Shown one piece after another: positions 1 to 6,332 of a stretch of DNA of 37,971 nucleotides. The first letter of the stretch is position 1; each line of letters opens with the position of its first letter. The position numbers were made by a program, and so were the translations under genes. The notes beneath the pieces were generated by a model, which worked only from the letters and a program-made list of their open reading frames with translations, searched no databases and had not been told where the DNA came from. This DNA is from an uncultured Clostridia bacterium. Its GTDB lineage: Bacteria; Bacillota; Clostridia; Christensenellales; Borkfalkiaceae. Where the stretch lies: positions 1 through 37,971 of the forward strand of contig CALVMB010000009.1 in NCBI GenBank assembly GCA_944341895.1, in the 5' to 3' direction.

Positions 1-205
1 GCCGGGCGGGACGTTTTGCCGGGCGGCGCAAGCCCTCCCCCGCCCCCCCCCCCCCCCCGCCCCGCACGACTGCCCTTTGGATTTGGCTTGGAACTGTTCG
101 ATGTGGTTTTTTGTTGGTCGGGGTTGCGAAGCCGCGAAACGGCGAGGCGCAGCCTCGGCTGTTCGTGTTCGGAACGCAAACCCAAAATCGGCGCCCGCAA
201 AATGC
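1..205. other. Leading non-coding stretch
   Basis: No gene is supported here. The reading frames crossing it are proline/arginine-rich translations of GC-rich DNA. It holds a nine-base direct repeat GCCGGGCGG at 1-9 and 18-26, a long C tract, and a small hairpin at 143-157 (CGAGGC, loop GCA, GCCTCG). It lies upstream of the pnuC promoter. A leader or terminator belonging to a gene left of the window is possible but nothing decides it. Confidence 0.5.
43..58. repeat. Homopolymer of 16 C
   Basis: An uninterrupted run of sixteen C residues, flanked by further C-rich sequence on both sides (33-41 and 60-63). Long C/G tracts are slippage-prone in replication and also error-prone in sequencing and assembly, so the exact count should be treated as uncertain. 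It sits about 150 bases upstream of the pnuC promoter and inside no recognised gene. Confidence 0.85.
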
Positions 206-234
206 TTGCACATATGCGCACGGTATGCTATACT
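206..234 (+). promoter_or_regulatory. Sigma-A promoter of pnuC
   Basis: TTGCAC (206-211), 17-base spacer, TATACT (229-234), with TGC directly before the -10 (extended -10). Transcription would start near 241, giving a GC-rich leader of about 50 bases before the pnuC ATG. I saw no NAD riboswitch consensus in that short leader. Confidence 0.75.
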
Positions 235-290
235 CCCAACGTGCGCCGCAAGGCCGCGGCCGCGCGCGCCGCATTTGGGAAATATCTGCC

Positions 291-995
291 ATGAAACGCT
301 TCTTTTACTATTTTACCGTCGCCGAGTGGCTGCTGTGGACTTGTTCCGTCGCGCTGATCGTCACGTCATATTGCATTTTCGATGACAAGGATCCGCTCAC
401 CCTCGCCGCGTCGCTGGTGGGCGTGACGTCGCTCATCTTTATCGCCAAAGGCAACCCGATCGGACAGGCGCTCATGCTCGCGTTCGGCGTACTGTACGCG
501 ATCATCTCCTACACGTTTGCCTATTACGGCGAAATGATCACCTATGCGGGCATGACCGCGCCGCTTGCGGCATTTGCGCTCATCACGTGGCTGCGCCACC
601 CCTACCGCGGCAACCGCGGCCAGGTACAGGTCGCACGCCTCCGCGCGCGGGAATACCTGCTCTGGGCGCTGGTGACCGCGGCCGTGACTTTTGCATTTTA
701 CTGGATCCTGCGCGCCTTTCACACGGCGAACCTGCTCCCCAGCACGATCTCGGTGGCGACCAGTTTTTTTGCCTGCTGCCTCACCTTTCGGCGCAGTCCC
801 TATTTTGCACTCGCCTACGCAGCGAACGATCTCGTGCTGATCGTTCTGTGGATCCTCGCCGCACGCGAGGAGATCGGCTATCTCTCCGTGGTTCTGTGCT
901 TTGCCGCTTTCCTCGTCAACGATCTGTACGGATTTTTCAACTGGATGCGCATGCGCCGCGCACAGAGCACGCCGCCCGCACTGCCGCAATCTTAA
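291..995 (+). CDS. pnuC: PnuC-type nicotinamide riboside transporter
   Basis: Predicted inner-membrane permease of 234 residues. It is rich in hydrophobic segments, consistent with about seven membrane passes, and ends in the family-typical stretch with NDLYGFFNW near the C terminus. PnuC proteins move nicotinamide riboside (in some cases other vitamin precursors such as thiamine or riboflavin) by facilitated diffusion, with trapping by a cytosolic kinase. The exact substrate cannot be read from the sequence. The ATG at 291 is chosen because it follows the promoter at 206-234 and begins MKRFFYYFTVAEW, a normal PnuC start; upstream in-frame sequence is GC-rich noise. The Shine-Dalgarno site is weak (GGGA about 10 bases upstream). 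It is monocistronic and convergent with the rubredoxin operon. No kinase gene (nadR/nrk) is nearby. Confidence 0.85.
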   Translation: MKRFFYYFTVAEWLLWTCSVALIVTSYCIFDDKDPLTLAASLVGVTSLIFIAKGNPIGQALMLAFGVLYAIISYTFAYYGEMITYAGMTAPLAAFALITWLRHPYRGNRGQVQVARLRAREYLLWALVTAAVTFAFYWILRAFHTANLLPSTISVATSFFACCLTFRRSPYFALAYAANDLVLIVLWILAAREEIGYLSVVLCFAAFLVNDLYGFFNWMRMRRAQSTPPALPQS

Positions 996-1007
996 TAAAA
1001 ACGGCAC

Positions 1008-1037
1008 CGCCCCGCGCGCCATACGGCGCGCGGGGCG
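1008..1037 (-). terminator. GC hairpin between pnuC and rubredoxin
   Basis: A 13-bp perfect stem with loop ATAC. On the minus strand it is followed by a T-rich tract (GTTTTTATT, opposite 992-1002), so it can act as a second terminator for the rubredoxin operon. On the plus strand no T run follows, so pnuC is not obviously terminated by it except as a stalled hairpin. Confidence 0.5.
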
Positions 1038-1058
1038 AAAATCTGCATATCAAAAAAC

Positions 1059-1084
1059 AAAGCGCCCGCCGAAGCGGGCGCTTT
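1059..1084 (-). terminator. Terminator of the nrdD-nrdG-dut-rubredoxin operon
   Basis: An 11-bp stem AAAGCGCCCGC / GCGGGCGCTTT with loop CGAA, immediately after the rubredoxin stop. On the minus strand a run of T follows (opposite the A run at 1052-1057), which is classic intrinsic termination. Confidence 0.85.
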
Positions 1085-1091
1085 GCCGTCC

Positions 1092-1250
1092 TTATGCCTG
1101 TTCGAACTGGTCTTTGCCGACGCCGCAGAGCGGGCAGGTGAAATCGTCGGAGACGTCCTCCCACTTGGTGCCGGGCGCGATGCCGTTGTCGGGATCGCCC
1201 GTCGCCTCGTCGTACTCGTAGCCGCACACCGTGCATACATACTTTGCCAT
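1092..1250 (-). CDS. Rubredoxin
   Basis: Small (52-residue) one-iron electron carrier of the cytosol. Both CxxC knuckles that bind the Fe(Cys)4 centre are present: CTVC at residues 6-9 and CPLC at 39-42, with the usual DPDNGI and aromatic positions between. Length is the family norm. The start is the ATG at 1250, preceded by AAGGAG at good spacing; the upstream in-frame extension is not needed. It is the last gene of the dut-nrdG-nrdD operon, 84 bases after dut, and is followed by a strong terminator. In anaerobes rubredoxin often feeds electrons to oxygen or peroxide-detoxifying enzymes, which would suit an operon with an oxygen-sensitive radical reductase, but the partner here is not known. 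Confidence 0.95.
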   Translation of the reverse strand: MAKYVCTVCGYEYDEATGDPDNGIAPGTKWEDVSDDFTCPLCGVGKDQFEQA

Positions 1251-1334
1251 GACTGTTTTCTCCTTTTTTATTTTTTGCGCATATCGCGCCGTTTTCTGAA
1301 ATTTCGCGGAAACGCACACCCCGCGTCCGCCGCT

Positions 1335-1781
1335 TTACTGTTTGCCCGTGGAACCGAACCCGCCCGCGCCGCGCACGGTATCGGACAGTTCGTCCGCCTC
1401 CTCGAACTGCGCGCAGAGATAGGGCGCAATCACCAGTTGCGCCACCCGCTCGAACGGCTCGATGCTCTGTTCATACGGGGAATGATTGTGCAGGGCGACG
1501 CGGATCTCGCCGCGGTAATCGGAATCGATGACGCCCACTTTGTTGGCGGGCGCGAGCCCCTTTTTGGTCGCCAGCCCGCTGCGCGCATAGATGAGCCCGA
1601 CGTACCCTTCCGGGATCTCCGCCGCAAGCCCCGTGTGCACCACCGCCGTCTCGCCCGAAGCGATGCGCACAGGCGCTTCGCTGAGCGCGTACAGATCGGC
1701 GCCCGCCGCAAATTCGCTGCCGTACGTCGGCAACTTGGCGCGCGCGTCCAGTTTTTTGATACGAAGCCGTATTGTCTGCAT
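1335..1781 (-). CDS. dut: dUTP diphosphatase (trimeric dUTPase)
   Basis: Cytosolic enzyme hydrolysing dUTP to dUMP and pyrophosphate, keeping uracil out of DNA and supplying dUMP for thymidylate. All five motifs of the trimeric family are visible in its 148 residues: AAGADLYA (1), ARSGLA (2), GVIDSDYRGEI (3), RVAQLVIAP (4) and the glycine-rich RGAGGFGSTG near the C terminus (5). Its Shine-Dalgarno AGGAGG overlaps the stop codon of nrdG, 12 bases upstream, so translation is probably coupled. Being co-transcribed with the anaerobic ribonucleotide reductase groups deoxynucleotide production and clean-up in one unit. Confidence 0.96.
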   Translation of the reverse strand: MQTIRLRIKKLDARAKLPTYGSEFAAGADLYALSEAPVRIASGETAVVHTGLAAEIPEGYVGLIYARSGLATKKGLAPANKVGVIDSDYRGEIRVALHNHSPYEQSIEPFERVAQLVIAPYLCAQFEEADELSDTVRGAGGFGSTGKQ

Positions 1782-1793
1782 GATCTTCCCCTC

Positions 1794-2321
1794 CTATTTT
1801 GTCGGCTGCCAGAGCCGCACTTCGCCCGCGTTCTTCGACGCCGCGACGTCGATGATGCGCTGGTTGGACGAACCGCGGAAGCGCAGTTTCAGGTCTTTCA
1901 ATTCCTCGACGAACTCGCCGTCCACGAGCACGTCGATGCAGGCGAGCATGGGATCGGTCGCCTCGCAATATGCCCTGCCGCCCGCCGCGAGGTCGGTATC
2001 GAAGGTGTACCCCGAATAGCACCACACCGTTTTGGCGGGAAAGCGGCGGCGCACCTCCTGCAAAAACGGGAGCAGCGCGCGCTGGTTGCACGGCTCGCAG
2101 GGTTCGCCGCCCAAAAGGGACAGCCCTGCGATGTATGCGTGATCGAGCGCGGCAAAAATTTCCGCCTGCGTCTGCTCCGTAAAGGGCGCGCCGTAGCCGA
2201 AATCCCACGCCTCGGCATTGAAACAGCCCTTGCAGCGGTGCGTACAACCGCTGACGAACAGCGAAACGCGCACCCCCGGCCCGTTGGCGACGTCGTGTTT
2301 TTTGATGGTGGCAAAATTCAT
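1794..2321 (-). CDS. nrdG: Anaerobic ribonucleotide reductase activating protein
   Basis: Radical-SAM enzyme of 175 residues that installs the glycyl radical on NrdD. The cluster motif C-x3-C-x2-C is at Cys26, Cys30 and Cys33 (CTHRCKGC), followed by the SAM-site GGEP. I chose the ATG at 2321 (MNFATIKKHD) because family members begin within a few residues of this point. A further ATG at 2369 would add 16 residues and cannot be excluded, since neither start has a strong Shine-Dalgarno site. It lies downstream of nrdD on the same strand but is separated by 477 bases holding the tandem structured element at 2435-2796, so nrdG expression may be affected by that structure. Confidence 0.93.
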   Translation of the reverse strand: MNFATIKKHDVANGPGVRVSLFVSGCTHRCKGCFNAEAWDFGYGAPFTEQTQAEIFAALDHAYIAGLSLLGGEPCEPCNQRALLPFLQEVRRRFPAKTVWCYSGYTFDTDLAAGGRAYCEATDPMLACIDVLVDGEFVEELKDLKLRFRGSSNQRIIDVAASKNAGEVRLWQPTK

Positions 2322-2434
2322 GATCGTAAAACCCGTGCCCGCACCCTCTCGGCGGCAGACGGCATGCAAATTCCAAAATTTTAGAAATTGCGGCGCACTG
2401 CATGGCGGTGTACCTTTTTATAACTATGGCGCGT

Positions 2435-2602
2435 TTGAAAACCGCGCTTTTCAATAAGCGCACTCAATTTGTCGCACACTTGCGACCTCAGCGGGTGAAT
2501 GTCCGCGATTTTATAAACGCGTGCCCTTCCCTTCGCGGACAGAGGGCAGAGCCCTCCCCTCACGGAAATTCGCAGGCGGCGCCAGCCGAGAATTTCGTGA
2601 AC
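2435..2602. ncRNA. Structured tandem element, copy A (unknown family)
   Basis: Read on the plus strand it contains, in order: helix H0 TTGAAAA (2435-2441) / TTTTCAA (2448-2454); the linker CACTCAATTTG (2461-2471); H1 TCGCA / TGCGA (2472-2485); GGGTGAA; H2, 9 bp (2500-2508 / 2533-2541), enclosing a 24-base loop with GTGCCCT; H3 GAGGGC / GCCCTC (2542-2556); then CTCACGGAAATT paired with AATTTCGTG up to 2599 and the final GTGAAC. Copy B repeats the same plan with different stem sequences. There is no plausible ORF. Strand is undecided: the nrdD-to-nrdG transcript would carry the minus-strand form, while a possible GGGU:GCCC contact into the H2 loop slightly favours the plus strand. I do not recognise the family. 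Confidence 0.65.
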
Positions 2603-2612
2603 TTCTTCGCGC

Positions 2613-2796
2613 CCGCAAAAATCACACTTTTTGCGGAGCGCACTCAATTTGCGCGTCAGCGCTCACGGATGGGGTGAAGTTGCGGCATTTTAATAATATG
2701 TGTGCCCTCTTGATGCCGCAACGAGGGGAAAACCGTTCGGGTTTCCCCTCAACTCACGGAAATTTGTTTCGTCAGCACGAAACAAATTTCGTGAAC
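2613..2796. ncRNA. Structured tandem element, copy B (unknown family)
   Basis: Same architecture as copy A. H0 is CCGCAAAAA (2613-2621) / TTTTTGCGG (2628-2636). The linker CACTCAATTTG is at 2641-2651. H1 is GCGC / GCGC (2651-2662), followed by GGGTGAA. H2 is GTTGCGGCAT / ATGCCGCAAC (2679-2688 / 2713-2722), again with a 24-base loop containing GTGCCCT. H3 is GAGGGGAAA / TTTCCCCTC (2723-2750). H4 is a 13-bp perfect stem (2760-2772 / 2777-2789) inside CACG / CGTG, ending GTGAAC. Stems differ from copy A but pairing is kept; linkers are nearly identical. It begins three bases after the nrdD stop codon on the minus strand. Confidence 0.65.
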
Positions 2797-2798
2797 GC

Positions 2799-4922
2799 TT
2801 ACAAATGCAACACCCTTGCCTTGATCTCCTTCGTCTTGCCCAGGTTCCAGAAATTTTCGCCCAGGTAGCCGCAGGTGCGGCGGGTGACGTTCATCTTTTT
2901 ATGGTCCTTGTTGTGGCAGTTGGGGCATTCCCACTCGTTGTTTTCGTTGATGATGATCTCCCCGTCCCAGCCGCAGACATGGCAGTAGTCGCTCTTGGTA
3001 TTGAATTCGGCGTACTGGATGTTGTCGTAGATGAAGCGCACCACCTCTTCCATCGCCTCGAGGTTGTTCTGCATGTTCGGGATCTCGACGTAGGAAATGC
3101 ACCCGCCCGAAGAGATCTTCTGGAACTGCGCCTCGAAGGCGAATTTGGAAAACGCGTCGATGTTCTCGCGCACGTCCACATGGTAGGAATTGGTGTAGTA
3201 GCCCTTGTCGGTGACGTCCTCGATGGTGCCGAACTTTTCCTTGTCGATGCGGGCGAACCGATAGCACAGCGATTCGGCGGGCGTGCCGTACAGGGCAAAG
3301 CCCAGCCCGCTCTCGCGCTTCCACTCGTCCGTCTTGTCGCGCATGTGCTGCATGACGCGCAGGGCAAATTCGCTGCCCTTTCCCTCCGTCTGCGACACGC
3401 CCGTCATGAGTTTTGTAACTTCGTACAGCCCGATGTAGCCGAGCGAAAGCGTCGAATAGCCGTCAAACAGCAATTTGTCGATGACCTCGCCCTTGCCGAG
3501 GCGCGCGATGGCGCCGTACTGCCAGTGAATGGGCGACACGTCCGATTTGGTGCCCAGCAGGGCGCGGTGGCGGCACATGAGCGCCTCGCGGCACAGTTCC
3601 AGGCGCTCGTCGAACAGTTTCCAGAATTTGTCCTCGTCGCCACCCGCGAGAATGCCGATCTGCGGCAGATTAATGGAAACGACGCCCTGGTTGAACCGCC
3701 CTTCGAACTTGTAATTGCCGTTTTCATCCTTCCACGGCGAGAGGAAGGAGCGGCAGCCCATGGGGCTGAACACATTCCCCGCGTACACCTCGCGCATTTT
3801 TTTGGCGGAAATGTAATCGGGATACAGCCGTTTGGCGGAACACTTGACCGCCAGTTCGGTCAGATAATCGTACTTGCCGCCCTTGAGGCAGTTGTGTTCG
3901 TCCAGCACGTACACCAGTTTGGGGAAGGCGGGCGTGATGTATACGCCCTTTTCGTTCTTGATCCCCTCGTAGCGCTGGCGCAGGATCTCCTCGATGATGC
4001 TCGCGTTCTCCTCGATGTACTCGTCGTCTTTGTCGAGGTACAGGAACAACGTCACGAACGGCGACTGGCCGTTGGTGGTCATGAGCGTGTTGATCTGGTA
4101 CTGGATGGTCTGCACGCCGCTTTTGAGTTCGTCGCGGATGCGCTCGTCCACCAGCGCCTTGCGCTGTTCGGCGGTCAGGTCGGAACAGGTCTCGTCCAGG
4201 ATGCGTTCGAACTTTTTGCGGGTCAGGCGCAGATATTTGCCGAGGTGGCGGATATCCACCGACTGCCCGCCGTACTGCGAACAGGCGACCGCCGCGATGA
4301 TCTGCGTGACCACCGTGCAGGCGACCTGGAAACTTTTGGGGCTTTCGATGAGTTTGCCGTTCATGACGGTGCCGTTGTCCAGCATGTCGCCGATGTTGAT
4401 GAGGCAGCAGTTGAAGATGGGCTGGATAAAATAATCCGCATCGTGGAAATGCAGGACGCCATCCTCGTGCGCCTTGGAGATCTTTTCGGGCAGCAGGATG
4501 CGGCGGGTGAGGTCCTTGGACACTTCGCCCGCGATGAGGTCGCGCTGGGTCGCCGCCGCGAGCGCGTTCTTGTTGGAGTTCTCCTCCATCACGTCCTTGT
4601 TGGAATTGGAAATGAGGCTCAGGATCGCTTCATCCGTCGTGTTCGCCTTGCGCACCAGCGCGCGGTTGTAGCGATAGATGATATACGTCTTGGCGAGTTC
4701 GTAGTGACCCTGCTCCATCAACTTTTCTTCGATGATGTCCTGAATGTCCTCGACGAGCATGCGCTTGCGCTTTTTGCCCTCGATGTAGGCGAGGATCGCC
4801 TCTACTTCCTCCGCGGAAACGCGCTGCGCTTCCTCCATTTCGGCATTCGCCTTGCCGATCGCCGTCCTGATCTTTGCGCGGTCATATTCGACGACAGTGC
4901 CGTCCCTCTTGATCACCTGCAC
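2799..4922 (-). CDS. nrdD: Anaerobic (class III) ribonucleoside-triphosphate reductase
   Basis: Makes deoxynucleotides from NTPs without oxygen, using a glycyl radical generated by NrdG. The 707 residues show an N-terminal ATP-cone (about 1-90; KRDGTVVEYDRAKI, DIQDIIEEKLM), the reductase barrel, a zinc site CxxC...CxxC near the C terminus (CHVCGW and CPNC), and the glycyl-radical loop RRTCGYLGENF. Length and motif order are normal. The start is a GTG at 4922 with AGGA seven bases upstream. It has a TGC-TATAAT extended -10 at 4955-4963 and palindromes upstream that resemble an NrdR site. It is the first gene of nrdD-nrdG-dut-rubredoxin; no aerobic reductase is in the window. Confidence 0.97.
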   Translation of the reverse strand: MQVIKRDGTVVEYDRAKIRTAIGKANAEMEEAQRVSAEEVEAILAYIEGKKRKRMLVEDIQDIIEEKLMEQGHYELAKTYIIYRYNRALVRKANTTDEAILSLISNSNKDVMEENSNKNALAAATQRDLIAGEVSKDLTRRILLPEKISKAHEDGVLHFHDADYFIQPIFNCCLINIGDMLDNGTVMNGKLIESPKSFQVACTVVTQIIAAVACSQYGGQSVDIRHLGKYLRLTRKKFERILDETCSDLTAEQRKALVDERIRDELKSGVQTIQYQINTLMTTNGQSPFVTLFLYLDKDDEYIEENASIIEEILRQRYEGIKNEKGVYITPAFPKLVYVLDEHNCLKGGKYDYLTELAVKCSAKRLYPDYISAKKMREVYAGNVFSPMGCRSFLSPWKDENGNYKFEGRFNQGVVSINLPQIGILAGGDEDKFWKLFDERLELCREALMCRHRALLGTKSDVSPIHWQYGAIARLGKGEVIDKLLFDGYSTLSLGYIGLYEVTKLMTGVSQTEGKGSEFALRVMQHMRDKTDEWKRESGLGFALYGTPAESLCYRFARIDKEKFGTIEDVTDKGYYTNSYHVDVRENIDAFSKFAFEAQFQKISSGGCISYVEIPNMQNNLEAMEEVVRFIYDNIQYAEFNTKSDYCHVCGWDGEIIINENNEWECPNCHNKDHKKMNVTRRTCGYLGENFWNLGKTKEIKARVLHL

Positions 4923-4954
4923 GCTCGTTTCCTCACTTTTGCGAATTCTTTATT

Positions 4955-5023
4955 ATTATAGCACGATGGCGAAAAAAAACTGTCGCTTTTGCAACAGTCG
5001 ATCAAAAATACAAGATGTTGTAT
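4955..5023 (-). promoter_or_regulatory. nrdD promoter with NrdR-like palindrome
   Basis: On the minus strand TATAAT (opposite 4955-4960) is preceded by TGC, an extended -10; the -35 region is poor. Upstream are two inverted repeats: ACTGT...ACAGT at 4979-4998, overlapping the -35 region, and the 16-base palindrome ATACAAGATGTTGTAT at 5008-5023. The latter matches the invariant positions of the NrdR box as I remember it (acaCwAtATaTwGtgt). NrdR boxes usually come in pairs about three helical turns apart; here the second palindrome is 27 bases away centre to centre and does not fit the consensus. NrdR itself is not in the window. Confidence 0.5.
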
Positions 5024-5120
5024 ATTTTACCTGAATATTTTTCCATATCCTGTGGTCGGCGGAGGGCAAGGCGCGCGGACGGACGGGAAAAAGCGCGAGA
5101 CGGCAGACAGGGCGCGCGGG

Positions 5121-5354
5121 TCAGCCGCGCAGCACGCCGAAGGGGCGGGCGCGCACCGCCTCGGCGCGGACGGTGATGACGAGGGTGCCGCCGCGCTCGA
5201 TCTTTACCTCCGCCTCGGCGACCAGTTCGAAATAGGCTTCCAGCGTCTGCGTGAGGTCGCGGCGCAGGACCTGCATGCATTCCTCGTTCAGCGGCGCCCC
5301 CGCCTGTTCCAGGATGCGTTTGGCGCGGCGGGCGGAATCGGTGAGTCTGCGCAT
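5121..5354 (-). CDS. minE: Cell-division topological specificity factor MinE
   Basis: MinE (77 residues) binds membrane-bound MinD, stimulates its ATPase and drives the pole-to-pole pattern that keeps the FtsZ ring at mid-cell. The family core is readable as the MinD-contact helix followed by the dimer strand (CMQVLRRDLTQTLEAYFEL, then EVKIERGGTLVITVRA). Length is close to the usual 80-90. The ATG at 5354 has a strong AGGGGAGGG site. It follows minD by 12 bases in the same transcript. The N-terminal membrane-binding segment is short and arginine-rich. Confidence 0.85.
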   Translation of the reverse strand: MRRLTDSARRAKRILEQAGAPLNEECMQVLRRDLTQTLEAYFELVAEAEVKIERGGTLVITVRAEAVRARPFGVLRG

Positions 5355-5366
5355 GTTCCCTCCCCT

Positions 5367-6140
5367 TTACAGGCTCTTTTTCAGGCTGCGGCGGATGCTG
5401 CCGAAAAAGCCGTTGTATTTGTGCGTGACGTTGCACAGTTTGCGGGTATGGCGCAGGATGTTGCCCGCCAGCACGCGGAACGCCTTGGAAGGCGCCTTGC
5501 CCTCCTTGCCCAGGAAGATGCCGTCCTCCTGCGGTATGATACCGATGAGCGGCAATTTGAGCACTTCGGAAATTTCGCGCGGGGATAAGATTTCGCCGTC
5601 CACGACGAGATCGCCCCGCACCATGTTGATGACGAGGTCGATGCTTTTGAGGCGGTAACTTTGCAGGACGCCGATCACCTTGTCTGCGTCGCGCAGCGAG
5701 GAGATGTGCGGCGTGGTGACGACGAGCGCCTCGTCCGCCGCCGCGGCGGCGCGGTGGAAGCCGCCCTCGATGCCCGCTGGCGAATCGATGAGGATGTAGT
5801 CGACGCGGGGCGCCAACTGGTCGAGGATGAGCCGCACCGCCTGCGGCGATATGTATTTCTGCGGGTCGGTGTGGTTGGAAGCGAGCACGAACAGATTGGG
5901 ATATTGCGGGTGCCGTGCCAGCGCCTGGCGCGGGCGGCACCGCCCCTCGATCGCGTCCACAATGTCGTACGGGCAGAGATTTTCCACACCGCATACGACG
6001 TCGATGTTATTCAGCCCGAAATCGGCGTCCGCAAGGATGACCCTCTCCCCCATGGCGGAAAGGCACATCCCCAGATTCGCCGCGACGGTCGTTTTGCCCA
6101 CGCCGCCCTTGCCCGACGTGATGACGATCTTGCGCGCCAA
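5367..6140 (-). CDS. minD: Septum-site-determining ATPase MinD
   Basis: ParA/MinD-type ATPase that binds the membrane in its ATP form and partners MinE (and MinC). Visible features are the deviant Walker A KGGVGKT at residues 11-17, the ADADFGLNNID and DYILIDSPAGI motifs, and a C-terminal amphipathic tail (FFGSIRRSLKKSL), the membrane-targeting helix. I place the start at a TTG (6140, MARKIVITSGKGG) because it gives the normal MinD N terminus and sits seven bases after GGGAG; the longer in-frame extension is unlike MinD. It has a -10-like TATACT opposite 6175-6180. No minC is in the window; in many Firmicutes minC is directly upstream, so here it is elsewhere or absent. Confidence 0.92.
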   Translation of the reverse strand: MARKIVITSGKGGVGKTTVAANLGMCLSAMGERVILADADFGLNNIDVVCGVENLCPYDIVDAIEGRCRPRQALARHPQYPNLFVLASNHTDPQKYISPQAVRLILDQLAPRVDYILIDSPAGIEGGFHRAAAAADEALVVTTPHISSLRDADKVIGVLQSYRLKSIDLVINMVRGDLVVDGEILSPREISEVLKLPLIGIIPQEDGIFLGKEGKAPSKAFRVLAGNILRHTRKLCNVTHKYNGFFGSIRRSLKKSL

Positions 6141-6297
6141 AGAAGTTCTCCCGTGACAGAATCTTGATACATTCAGTATACCGCCGCGCTGCCCAAAAAA
6201 TGGCGCCGTGTTTGCCGAAAAAGCAAAACATTTGCCGAAACCGACGCCGCCCGACGGACGGGCGGCGCAAGGGCGCAAAAAAGGCGGACATAAAAAA

Positions 6298-6319
6298 CCG
6301 CCCCGCAAAAGCGGGGCGG
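6298..6319 (-). terminator. Terminator of the purine permease gene
   Basis: CCGCCCCGC, loop AAAA, GCGGGGCGG, followed on the minus strand by TTTTTTA. It lies 13 bases after the permease stop and isolates it from minD. Confidence 0.9.
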
Positions 6320-6332
6320 CAAAAATTGCTTT

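Noticed and set aside
235-290. NAD-type riboswitch in the pnuC leader
   Set aside because: The leader is only about 50 bases and lacks the conserved motifs I know; too short for the known classes.
2435-2796. CRISPR array or T-box explanation for the tandem element
   Set aside because: Only two long copies with internal pairing and no unique spacers; no T-box core, specifier or T-run terminator.
2700-4961. 753-codon plus-strand reading frame opposite nrdD
   Set aside because: Shadow of the GC-rich nrdD gene. NrdD on the minus strand has all family motifs, and this frame has no recognisable domain.
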